Below are positions 1 through 5,951 of a stretch of 6,830 bases of DNA, in pieces (position 1 is the stretch's first letter; each line of letters begins with the position of its first letter). Source of the stretch: JANQUM01 sp047630355. GTDB lineage: Bacteria > Bacteroidota > Bacteroidia > Cytophagales > Spirosomataceae. A model generated the notes under the pieces. It worked only from the letters and a program-made list of their open reading frames with translations, did not search any database and was not told the DNA's origin. The stretch spans positions 1 through 6,830 of the forward strand of contig JBLHXN010000163.1 in NCBI GenBank assembly GCA_047630355.1, given 5' to 3'. Both the position numbers and the translations under genes were made by a program.

Positions 1-1687
1 AAACGGACGATAAATAGCCCCTTGCGATGTATTGCTCCAACACTTGTGATTTTCCGTTTTGAAAGACTTCCACTTTAGCTCCGATTCCAAGCGTGTTCGG
101 GGCGTTTCCTTCGAGTTTTAGTTGTAAATAATTACTCGTTGCTTCGTTTTGAAAGATGAATGCAGGTTGATTAATATTATTCACCACTAAATCTAAGTCG
201 CCGTCGTTATCTAAATCTGCGTAAGCGGCACCGTTACTATTCGACGATAAATTCAATCCCCAAGCATTGGTTTTATTGGTAAATGTTCCGTTTTCGTTGT
301 TCTTAAAAACATAATTTACGACGTTTGAAGCAGGCATTTTTTCGATCATTTCCCTAACGTCTTCCCGCACTAACCTTCCTTTAGCTTCCACGAAATTATT
401 CATGTACTTGATAAAATCGAGGTTGGTATAGTCACGAAAATATCCGTTGCTGACGAAGAGGTCTTTCCAGCCGTCGTTATCGTAATCTGCCCACAACGCC
501 GACCATGACCAATCGGTGTTGGAGATACCCGCCAATTGCCCGACTTCGCTAAACGTACCGTTGCCGTTATTGAGCTGCAACATATTCCGCATGTATTGGT
601 AGTAAAACCCGTTCCGAACGTTCAGATCGAACTTGCCGAAATTATCGGGAGCGAGTAAAAGCTTTTGCCGGCGGTTGTCTTCAGGCAACATATCAAGCGT
701 AAAAATATCGGGAGAACCGTCGTTATTTATATCGGCGATGTCATTTCCCATCGAAAACATACTCGTATGCCCGATGCTGTTTTGCAGTTGATTAGTGAAC
801 GTGCCGTTGCCATTATTGATATACAAATAATCAGGAACAGTGTAATCATTCGAGACGTAAAAGTCGGAATAACCGTCGTTGTTCAAATCCGAAACCCCTA
901 AACCCAAACCGTAACTCAGAGCCGAACCGCTGATACCAACCTGCGTGGTGACATCGGTAAACTTGCCATCAGTTTGTTTAAAAACTCGAAGCCCCATTTC
1001 AGGATCATCTTTTTTCAACAATTGGGCGGTGCTGACTTCGTTTAGAATTGGTAGGTTTTTGGGGTTATGGTTTAACAAAACCATATCCAAGTCGCCGTCA
1101 ATATCGTAATCGAAAAAATACGCCTGATTACTAAAGCCCTGACTCGCCAAGCCGTATTCTGCCGCCATGTCAATGAATGTCGGATTTCCGTTCGAGCTGT
1201 TTCCTTGATTTATGAATAGTTGGTTCGCTCGTTTTTCGGGCGGTAAAGCCCCCGAATAACACAGGTAAATATCCAGTTTGCCGTCGGCGTTTACGTCGAC
1301 GGTGGTTACGCCCGTTTTCCACGGCCCCGGTCTTCCCGAAGCTCCCGAAAGTGAAGTTACGTCCTGAAACTTCATGTCGCCTTTATTGATGTACAGTTTA
1401 TTATCCGACATATTGGAAGTAAAATACAAGTCCTCCAAACCGTCATTATTGAAATCTCCCACGGCAACACCGCCGCCGTTGAAGAAATATTCGTACATCA
1501 AAATATTGGTGTTTGGGCCTTCCGTAAGTAGGTTTTGAAAGCTTACACCCGTTTGTTCGGCGGTGAGTTGCGTGAAAAGTTGCGGTCCATCATCTGCTGA
1601 CGACTCGTCGTCATTTCCACATGAAATAAGTCCGGAAGCAATCAATAAAACCGAAAAGGTACGCAGTAAGTCAGAGCGAAAGTTCAT
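1..1687 (-). CDS. FG-GAP/VCBS-repeat lipoprotein with ASPIC/UnbV domain (3' end outside window)
   Basis: Reading the minus strand from the ATG at 1687 gives 562 uninterrupted codons before the window edge. Residues 1-23 are a lipoprotein signal peptide: charged start, hydrophobic core FSVLLIASG, lipobox L20-I-S-C23. The acidic stretch GNDDES follows the cysteine and resembles the Bacteroidota surface-export signal. Seven FG-GAP/Asp-box repeats follow, each with the calcium-loop pattern D-x-[ND]-x-D-G-x-x-D, starting at D78, D131, D193, D267, D319, D401 and D491. They should fold into a beta-propeller like an integrin alpha head. From about residue 525 the sequence becomes ASPIC/UnbV-like, ending in ARGYLSSV, the usual lead-in to that domain's conserved end, which is cut off. 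Relatives are either about 600 aa or, commonly in Bacteroidota, about 1100 aa with further repeats; the window cannot decide. Likely role: outer-surface binding or adhesion protein, ligand unknown. It lies 88 bp downstream of the MFS gene. Family confidence is high, function low. Confidence 0.9.
   Translation of the reverse strand, partial: MNFRSDLLRTFSVLLIASGLISCGNDDESSADDGPQLFTQLTAEQTGVSFQNLLTEGPNTNILMYEYFFNGGGVAVGDFNNDGLEDLYFTSNMSDNKLYINKGDMKFQDVTSLSGASGRPGPWKTGVTTVDVNADGKLDIYLCYSGALPPEKRANQLFINQGNSSNGNPTFIDMAAEYGLASQGFSNQAYFFDYDIDGDLDMVLLNHNPKNLPILNEVSTAQLLKKDDPEMGLRVFKQTDGKFTDVTTQVGISGSALSYGLGLGVSDLNNDGYSDFYVSNDYTVPDYLYINNGNGTFTNQLQNSIGHTSMFSMGNDIADINNDGSPDIFTLDMLPEDNRRQKLLLAPDNFGKFDLNVRNGFYYQYMRNMLQLNNGNGTFSEVGQLAGISNTDWSWSALWADYDNDGWKDLFVSNGYFRDYTNLDFIKYMNNFVEAKGRLVREDVREMIEKMPASNVVNYVFKNNENGTFTNKTNAWGLNLSSNSNGAAYADLDNDGDLDLVVNNINQPAFIFQNEATSNYLQLKLEGNAPNTLGIGAKVEVFQNGKSQVLEQYIARGYLSSV
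1622..1687 (-). other. Lipoprotein signal peptide with lipobox LISC
   Basis: Codons 1-22 encode an N-terminal R/D-containing segment and a hydrophobic stretch, ending just before C23 (codon at 1619-1621). L20-I-S-C23 fits the signal peptidase II consensus. The residues after the cysteine (G-N-D-D-E) are acidic, which in Flavobacteriia marks lipoproteins exported to the cell surface. Surface location is inference by analogy. Confidence 0.75.
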
Positions 1688-1721
1688 AAGGTTATACAAC
1701 AGCAAGAAGTGAACCTTAAAG

Positions 1722-1738
1722 TTACAATTTCATTGTAA
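1722..1738. promoter_or_regulatory. Perfect inverted repeat upstream of the FG-GAP gene, possible operator
   Basis: TTACAAT-TTC-ATTGTAA is a perfect 7-bp inverted repeat with a 3-bp centre, 35-51 bp upstream of the FG-GAP start codon. On the minus strand its left-hand arm runs into TAACTTTA, a one-off match to the Bacteroidota -7 element TAnnTTTG. A TTTTG about 23 bp further upstream could be a poorly spaced -33 box. The short AT-rich arms make a terminator for the MFS gene unlikely. A transcription-factor site over or next to the promoter is a reasonable guess; no regulator is identifiable. Confidence 0.35.
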
Positions 1739-1775
1739 TCTAATTTGCAAAATGTAACGAATTATTGATTATTTG

Positions 1776-2963
1776 TCACTTTTCACTCAACTGAACTTGC
1801 TTACGCTGATATACGATTAGATAAATCAAGGCTACGACGGCAAAAGCCGCTGCTAATAAAAAAGCGTAGGGTAATCGGTTAACGTCGTTTCCGTAAACCC
1901 ATGCGGTTAGTACTGCTCCCAAACCAATTCCGATTTCGAGTGAAATATACATGGTGGCAACGGCACGACCACGATTATTATCATCGGCAAGATCAATTGT
2001 CCACGCTTGCGATATGGGCGATAAAATACCCATTCCAATTCCGTATAAAAATGCAGCAACTACGAATATTGGAAGGTTTGTGGCAAAAGCAGTGAATACC
2101 AACCCAATGGCAATAAATCCGCTACCAATTTGCAGTACTTTCACCCGCCCGTTTTTATCTGACCAACGCCCCGCAACAATCCTGACAACTAACGAAGCAA
2201 CGGTATAAACTAAGAAGTAAAATCCTTTATTCTCTAACCCGATACTTTTACTCAAATCGGGCGAAAGCGTCGCGATTCCACCAAAGCTAAAAGCAGTGAA
2301 AAAGATTACGATGGCAACGGGAAGTATTTTCGGGTCAAACATGTCGTTTTTTGTGACGTTCAACGCCTGCCACGACATCTTTTCCTTTTTCTCCGGCGGT
2401 AGCGTTTCTTTCATATTCAACAGAATAGCGATGGAAAGCAACGCAAATACAGAAGAGGTGTGAAACAGTACGTTTATGTTGAAAGTCTGAGCGATGAAAC
2501 TGCCCATCGCCGGACCGAAAGCCATTCCCAAACTACCAATGAGTCCGTGGTAGCCCATCGCTTCGCCACGCTTAAAAATTGGAACAATATCAGCAATGTA
2601 AGCCGCCGTTCCAGTGGGTTTGAAACCAGTTGAGAATCCATGAACTAAGCGAAGTAATAAGAAAGGATAAACTGTTGTAACCAACGGATAGAAAAAACCG
2701 CAAACGAAACAAACCAACGAGCCAAACGCCATAACAGGTACTCGTCCGATTCTATCGGTAAGTCTTCCGCTAAAAGGTCGGGAAAGACCTGCGGTGACCG
2801 TAAATAAACTGATAATTAGCCCTTTGTAGTCTTCTCCGCCCAGACTTGTTAAATAGTCAGGCAGTTCAGCAATGAGCATGTTAAAACTGGCGAAGAACAA
2901 GAAAGAACTCAGACAGAGTAAAATGTACTGAAGCGAAAAAATGGAAGGTGTTGATGATTGCAT
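1776..2963 (-). CDS. Major facilitator superfamily transporter, 12 TM
   Basis: A 395-residue integral inner-membrane protein of normal length for a 12-helix MFS_1 transporter. Hydrophobic segments recur through the whole length, with a hydrophilic central loop at about residues 184-212 (KETLPPEKKEKMSW...) joining the two six-helix halves. The signature motif A between helices 2 and 3 is intact (G66-R-L-T-D70-R-I-G-R74), and a degenerate copy sits in the second half (G265-RWSDKNGR). R132-G-E-A and R331-G-R-A match the conserved positions after helices 4 and 10. This is a proton-coupled or facilitated small-molecule transporter, plausibly an efflux pump of the AraJ/YfcJ-like sort, but no substrate can be read from the sequence. 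It stands apart from the def operon, with a 142-bp gap and its own -7 promoter element, so it is probably transcribed alone or with the downstream FG-GAP gene. Confidence 0.92.
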   Translation of the reverse strand: MQSSTPSIFSLQYILLCLSSFLFFASFNMLIAELPDYLTSLGGEDYKGLIISLFTVTAGLSRPFSGRLTDRIGRVPVMAFGSLVCFVCGFFYPLVTTVYPFLLLRLVHGFSTGFKPTGTAAYIADIVPIFKRGEAMGYHGLIGSLGMAFGPAMGSFIAQTFNINVLFHTSSVFALLSIAILLNMKETLPPEKKEKMSWQALNVTKNDMFDPKILPVAIVIFFTAFSFGGIATLSPDLSKSIGLENKGFYFLVYTVASLVVRIVAGRWSDKNGRVKVLQIGSGFIAIGLVFTAFATNLPIFVVAAFLYGIGMGILSPISQAWTIDLADDNNRGRAVATMYISLEIGIGLGAVLTAWVYGNDVNRLPYAFLLAAAFAVVALIYLIVYQRKQVQLSEK

Positions 2964-2981
2964 GAATTGGCTAATTCAAGG

Positions 2982-2989
2982 CAAAGGTA
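2982..2989 (-). promoter_or_regulatory. Candidate Bacteroidota promoter (-7 box) for the MFS gene
   Basis: On the minus strand TACCTTTG, followed by C, matches the Bacteroidota -7 element TAnnTTTG at all fixed positions. It lies 18 bp upstream of the MFS start codon, leaving a short leader of about 10-15 nt. No good TTTG -33 box is seen at the usual 19-21 bp spacing, which lowers confidence. Confidence 0.55.
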
Positions 2990-3063
2990 GGGATTTATGT
3001 ACGGTTTTTGATTTACGAAGACTCTCTAATGATTTTAATAGAGATAATAACTCTCAACGATAC

Positions 3064-3088
3064 TGTCTTCGACAAGCTCAGACTGACA
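3064..3088. repeat. REP-like short dispersed repeat element
   Basis: The gap between the omega-amidase stop and the MFS promoter contains CTTCGACAAGCTCAG (3067-3081) followed by ACTGACA. I recognise this core (reverse complement CTGAGCTTGTCGAAG) as a short intergenic palindromic element that recurs in many bacterial genomes. Flanking arms TGTC/GACA (3064-3067, 3085-3088) and GTCT/AGAC (3065-3068, 3080-3083) allow small alternative hairpins. Only one copy is visible here, so its repetitive nature rests on recall. It starts 18 bp after the upstream gene's stop, a usual place for REP elements. Confidence 0.5.
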
Positions 3089-3105
3089 AAACCAGTGAAT
3101 TTATC

Positions 3106-3882
3106 TTACAAAATCTCAAATTCATCCGCATCCAAATGAGCGGGGAATTTCTCGCGAAAACGATTGAGTTCTGATTTTGAGAGAGTGAATTGAAGAATAG
3201 ACTCTTCGGAATTTGGCGGGTTTTGCGGCATTCCTTTAAAATCGTAAAGTGCCGTGCTACCGACGTGTTCAATATCATTCCCGTCAACACCGATGCGATT
3301 TACTCCGGCAACGTAACTCAGATTTTCTAAGGCACGAGCGGCTAAAAGCGTATTCCAAACGTAATTTCGCTGAGATGGCCACGAGGCTACGTAAAACAGT
3401 AAGTCATATTCAAGATTCACGTTTCTGCTCCAAATTGGGAATCGTAAATCGTAACAAATCAACGGACAGATATTCCAACCCCGCCAGTTTCGGATAAGCT
3501 TTTCCGAACCTACCGTGAAGTGTTCGTTTTCAAAACCCATGCGGTACAAGTGGCGTTTATCATAAAAAGCCGTTGTGCCATCAGGTTCAACCCAAAGCAA
3601 TCGGTTTACGAATTTATCACCCTCTTTCACCGCAAAACTTCCCGTAACAACGGCATCCGTTTGGGCCGCCATTTGCTTCATCCAACGGTGCGTGGTGAGG
3701 TTCATGGGTTCGGCGGTTTCTTTCACGTTTTGTGAAAAACCGCTGTTGAACATTTCCGGTAATACGATTAAATCCGTCGGACTTTCGAGGGTGTGGATTT
3801 TTTCCTCCAGCATCGCCAAGTTTGCAATGGTGTTTTCCCAGTACAAATCGGTTTGAATTAACGTGATGCGGAGGTCTTGCAT
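3106..3882 (-). CDS. Omega-amidase, nitrilase superfamily (YafV/Nit2-like)
   Basis: A 258-residue cytosolic C-N hydrolase with the complete Glu-Lys-Cys catalytic triad: E43 in LPEMFNSG, K109 in FYDKRHLY and C143 in ICYDLRFP. The sequences around the triad (RHLYRMGFENEHFTVG at 110-125, YDLRFPIWSRN at 144-154, YVASWPSQR at 164-172, GVNRIGVDG at 193-201) match the YafV/Nit2 branch. Known members hydrolyse 2-oxoglutaramate and 2-oxosuccinamate to the 2-oxoacid plus ammonia. That reaction removes the product of glutamine transamination, including the transaminase step that closes methionine salvage. Length is typical. The start is the ATG at 3882, 6 bp after the def stop codon, with no Shine-Dalgarno sequence, so it is almost certainly co-transcribed with def. 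The exact substrate is inferred from the family; a different amidase specificity is possible. Confidence 0.88.
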   Translation of the reverse strand: MQDLRITLIQTDLYWENTIANLAMLEEKIHTLESPTDLIVLPEMFNSGFSQNVKETAEPMNLTTHRWMKQMAAQTDAVVTGSFAVKEGDKFVNRLLWVEPDGTTAFYDKRHLYRMGFENEHFTVGSEKLIRNWRGWNICPLICYDLRFPIWSRNVNLEYDLLFYVASWPSQRNYVWNTLLAARALENLSYVAGVNRIGVDGNDIEHVGSTALYDFKGMPQNPPNSEESILQFTLSKSELNRFREKFPAHLDADEFEIL

Positions 3883-3888
3883 GTGGGG

Positions 3889-4464
3889 TTACTTAGGAAA
3901 TTTCATGCGGTAGTCCACATCTACTTTTCCTTTTGAAATGTCGGTCAACTTCTTTCTCAGTAATTGACGTTTCAGAGGTTTTAAGTGATCAGTGAACAAA
4001 ATTCCGTCAATGTGATCGTACTCGTGTTGAATGATACGAGCAGCCATGTCGGTATAGGTTTCGGTGTGTTCTTTCCAATCCGTATCGAAATAGCGAATGG
4101 TAACTTCTTCGGGACGAAAAACATCCGCTCTAACATCAGGAATGCTGAGGCAGCCTTCTTCGTACGCCCATTCGTCGCCGTCTTCTTCAAGAATATCGGC
4201 GTTGATGAATACTTTTCTGAAATCTTTCAAAGATTCGTCCCGCTCTTCTTCGTCTTCTTCACTTTCATAAATGGGCGTTCCGTCCACCACAAAAATGCGT
4301 AAATCCAAACCAATTTGTGGGCCCGCGAGTCCAACACCAGAAGCGTTTTCCATGGTTTCAAACATATCTTCGGCGAGTTTTTTTAAGTCAATCTCTCCTT
4401 TTTCAATATCACGGGTTTCTTTACGAAGTACAGGATCTCCGTAGGCTATTATGGGGTAAATCAT
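3889..4464 (-). CDS. def: Peptide deformylase
   Basis: A 191-residue metalloenzyme that removes the formyl group from N-terminal fMet of nascent proteins at the ribosome. All three family motifs are present: motif 1 G43-VGLAGPQ50 (usual form GxGxAAxQ, with Gly here for the second Ala); motif 2 E103-GCLS107 with metal ligand C105; motif 3 Q146-HEYDH151 with ligands H147 and H151 and catalytic E148. The N-terminal IIAYGDPVLR is typical of bacterial deformylases. An unusually acidic insertion (E67 to E77, nine Asp/Glu in eleven residues) precedes the FRKVFINADI strand. Length is ordinary for Bacteroidota. The start at 4464 follows an A-rich stretch and no Shine-Dalgarno sequence. It heads a two-gene unit with the omega-amidase downstream. 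The 70-bp upstream gap has tandem repeats but no clear promoter, so read-through from the ROK-GNAT unit is possible. Confidence 0.96.
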   Translation of the reverse strand: MIYPIIAYGDPVLRKETRDIEKGEIDLKKLAEDMFETMENASGVGLAGPQIGLDLRIFVVDGTPIYESEEDEEERDESLKDFRKVFINADILEEDGDEWAYEEGCLSIPDVRADVFRPEEVTIRYFDTDWKEHTETYTDMAARIIQHEYDHIDGILFTDHLKPLKRQLLRKKLTDISKGKVDVDYRMKFPK

Positions 4465-4470
4465 TTTTCT

Positions 4471-4505
4471 TAGATGTGAGATTGAAAATATGAGAATAGA
4501 GATTG
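4471..4505. repeat. Degenerate 7-bp tandem repeat in the def upstream gap
   Basis: On the plus strand the tract divides into heptamers TAGATGT, GAGATTG, AAAATAT, GAGAATA, GAGATTG. The unit GAGATTG recurs exactly 21 bp apart. The copies are too degenerate for simple slippage. It sits directly between the GNAT gene and the def start, in the def leader or promoter region. Confidence 0.45.
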
Positions 4506-4513
4506 CGAAGGTT

Positions 4514-4544
4514 ATTCATTCACTAATTCACAATTTACTCATTC
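4514..4544. repeat. Degenerate 8-bp tandem repeat overlapping the GNAT stop
   Basis: Plus-strand units ATTCATTC, ACTAATTC, ACAATTT (7 bp) and ACTCATTC follow each other without gaps. The last two run into the final codons and stop codon of the GNAT gene. The period and sequence differ from the heptamer tract a few bases away. Confidence 0.4.
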
Positions 4545-4990
4545 AACAATTTCTTTAGTATTATTCGGTGATTGAAAATTTTATCTTTCGGTATAACATC
4601 AATAATATTAAAACCGTTTTTCAACGCAAAAATAAGCGTTGGTTTTAAATAGTTCCGGGTTTTGAAAGTGATTGCGGTGTAACCTTGACTTTTTGCCCAT
4701 TCTTCTTGAGCAACGGCTAACTTTTGAGCGACCTTTTGTTTTCTGTAATCAGGAACAATGCCACCCATCCAGCTATAAAAACTGCCGTCTTGTTCTTTTC
4801 TGTAACTTACTTTAAAACCAACCGCTCTTTTATCAATTTTAGCAATCAGAATTAGATGGTTTGCCTTTGAAAGCCGCTTATCATACTCTGCTTCGTCGTA
4901 TTGATTATCAGAAAGTTCCAGAATTTGACGAGGAATTTCCAAGCAGTCTTTGGTAGAGCCTTCTAATATAATACAAGTAGATTCAGGCAT
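4535..4990 (-). CDS. GNAT-family N-acetyltransferase
   Basis: A 151-residue single-domain GNAT enzyme that should transfer an acetyl group from acetyl-CoA to an amine. The fold is readable: beta strands HLILIAKIDKRAVGFKVSY (45-63), beta4 FYSWMGGIV (71-79), motif A loop and helix DYRKQKVAQKLAVAQEEW (81-98), beta5 TAITFKTRN (105-113), helix and beta6 KPTLIFALKNGFNII (116-130), and last strand HRIILKKL (141-148). The CoA pyrophosphate loop, normally Q/R-x-x-G-x-G/A, reads R83-K-Q-K-V-A88, with Lys where Gly is expected. The TFKTRN...NGF pattern matches a group common in Bacteroidota whose substrate I do not know. The start codon lies one base after the ROK kinase stop (TAA-A-ATG), so the two are translationally coupled. 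The pairing hints at no obvious shared pathway; acetylation of an amino sugar or a protein are both only possibilities. Confidence 0.85.
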   Translation of the reverse strand: MPESTCIILEGSTKDCLEIPRQILELSDNQYDEAEYDKRLSKANHLILIAKIDKRAVGFKVSYRKEQDGSFYSWMGGIVPDYRKQKVAQKLAVAQEEWAKSQGYTAITFKTRNYLKPTLIFALKNGFNIIDVIPKDKIFNHRIILKKLLNE

Positions 4991-4991
4991 T

Positions 4992-5900
4992 TTAGAAGCA
5001 CAGACTTGCCGCTCCGAGGAGTCCGGCGTCGTTGCCTAATGTTGCCCGTTTTACATCTAACGTTTTTAAGTAATAATCAGTCAACCAAAAGTTCAACCGA
5101 CGATTTACAGCGGGCATGATGTAATCAAAAGATGCCGATAAACCACCTCCAATTAAAACAGTGGTGATATCCAGAATACGAATCATGCAAACGATGCCGT
5201 CTCCCAGCATTTCACCAACTTCGTCAAAAATAGCCAACGCAAGTTTGTCACCATCAGAGGCAGCGGCTACTAATCCGGTTGTAGAAATTGTGCCGTCGTT
5301 AGGAAGTCGGGTTGACCCGTCAAACTCCGAACGCATTTTTGTCGCTAAATTTAATAGTTCTACTTTTCCGATATTACGTTCAAGTACTTTTTCGTGTTTT
5401 GAAGGAACGTGACCTGGTTCCATGGCATTGCCGCCACCGCCTTTAAATACCTTTTTGTCAATAATAGCAGCTCCGCCAACTCCGGTGCCAAGGGTTACGA
5501 AGATATAATCTTCGGGTACACCTTGTTCGCCAAAGTAATACTCACCAAGTGCCGCAGCATTTGCGTCGTTATCAATGTATATTTTTTTGCCTTTCAACCT
5601 TTCTTCCAAAATAGGTACAATTTTGGTTCCGTTGATTTCGGGAATGGCAGTAATTTCTAATAAGGTGGTCCGATCTCGTGAAGTCAGTCCAGGAACACCA
5701 ATCCCTATTTTTTCAACCTCCGGATTTTCTTTTAATTGAATGGAAATTGCATCTCCCAGGCGGTCGATAAAGTGTCCTGACTCACGCCATTTACCTGTAT
5801 TATGACTGTAAAAATCAGTCATTTTTCCGGTTTCTGCTTCAACAATGCCCATTTTTACGTTGGTGCCTCCTACGTCGATTCCGAGGTATCTGGTTGCCAT
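4992..5900 (-). CDS. ROK-family sugar kinase, glucokinase-like, without the zinc-binding cysteines
   Basis: A 302-residue cytosolic kinase of normal ROK length. The N-terminal phosphate-binding motif is G7-IDVGGTNVK16. The catalytic-base segment is IDNDANAAALGE (109-120), with D112 the probable base. The second nucleotide-binding segment is TLGTGVGGA (136-144), and the closing motif LGNDAGLLGAASL (288-300) is typical. E161-P-G-H164 keeps the sugar-contacting Glu and the zinc-ligand His. However, the canonical CxCGxxGCxE module is absent: the matching stretch V172 to E181 has no cysteine, and the protein's only cysteines are C238 and C301. The likely reaction is ATP-dependent phosphorylation of glucose or another hexose; the subtype makes the substrate uncertain, and bacterial annotations commonly call it glucokinase. 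It has no DNA-binding domain, so it is not a ROK repressor. It is first in a two-gene unit with GNAT and has a good -7 box upstream. Confidence 0.9.
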   Translation of the reverse strand: MATRYLGIDVGGTNVKMGIVEAETGKMTDFYSHNTGKWRESGHFIDRLGDAISIQLKENPEVEKIGIGVPGLTSRDRTTLLEITAIPEINGTKIVPILEERLKGKKIYIDNDANAAALGEYYFGEQGVPEDYIFVTLGTGVGGAAIIDKKVFKGGGGNAMEPGHVPSKHEKVLERNIGKVELLNLATKMRSEFDGSTRLPNDGTISTTGLVAAASDGDKLALAIFDEVGEMLGDGIVCMIRILDITTVLIGGGLSASFDYIMPAVNRRLNFWLTDYYLKTLDVKRATLGNDAGLLGAASLCF

Positions 5901-5931
5901 TAAATACTTATTTTTTGGTTAAATAGAGTAG

Positions 5932-5939
5932 CAAATATA
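5932..5939 (-). promoter_or_regulatory. Candidate Bacteroidota promoter (-7 box) for the ROK-GNAT unit
   Basis: On the minus strand TATATTTG, followed by C, matches TAnnTTTG exactly. It lies 31 bp upstream of the kinase start codon, giving a leader of roughly 25 nt. A weak TTCTG about 20 bp upstream, inside the last codons of engB, could act as the -33 box. Confidence 0.5.
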
Positions 5940-5951
5940 CATGAATTACGC

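Noticed and set aside
665..901. Open plus-strand frame of 78 codons
   Set aside because: It lies wholly inside the FG-GAP gene, and its sequence is the antisense of the Asp-box repeats; no family resemblance.
191..1450. Recurrent CCGTCGTTAT-type DNA repeats on the plus strand
   Set aside because: They are the antisense of the N-N-D-G codons in the FG-GAP repeats, so protein repetition explains them; not a CRISPR array or mobile element.
1901..2208. Overlapping plus-strand frames of 64 and 85 codons
   Set aside because: Antisense shadows of the well-supported MFS gene, with low-complexity, non-protein-like composition.
3023..3044. TCTCTA/TAGAGA hairpin as a terminator for the def operon
   Set aside because: Six AU-rich pairs around a 10-nt loop and no T-tract after it on the minus strand; too weak to call.
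2941..3174. Plus-strand frame of 77 codons spanning the MFS-omega-amidase gap
   Set aside because: Both ends overlap real genes antisense, it contains the MFS promoter and REP-like element, and it has no recognisable domain.
3249..3856. Four plus-strand or alternate-frame open stretches over the omega-amidase gene
   Set aside because: The minus-strand gene has a full catalytic triad and normal length; these are shadows.
3981..4302. Minus-strand 69-codon and plus-strand 105-codon frames within def
   Set aside because: They overlap the three intact deformylase motifs in another frame or strand; no independent evidence.
5161..5660. Two 83-codon plus-strand frames inside the ROK kinase gene
   Set aside because: Antisense shadows of a gene with intact motifs.
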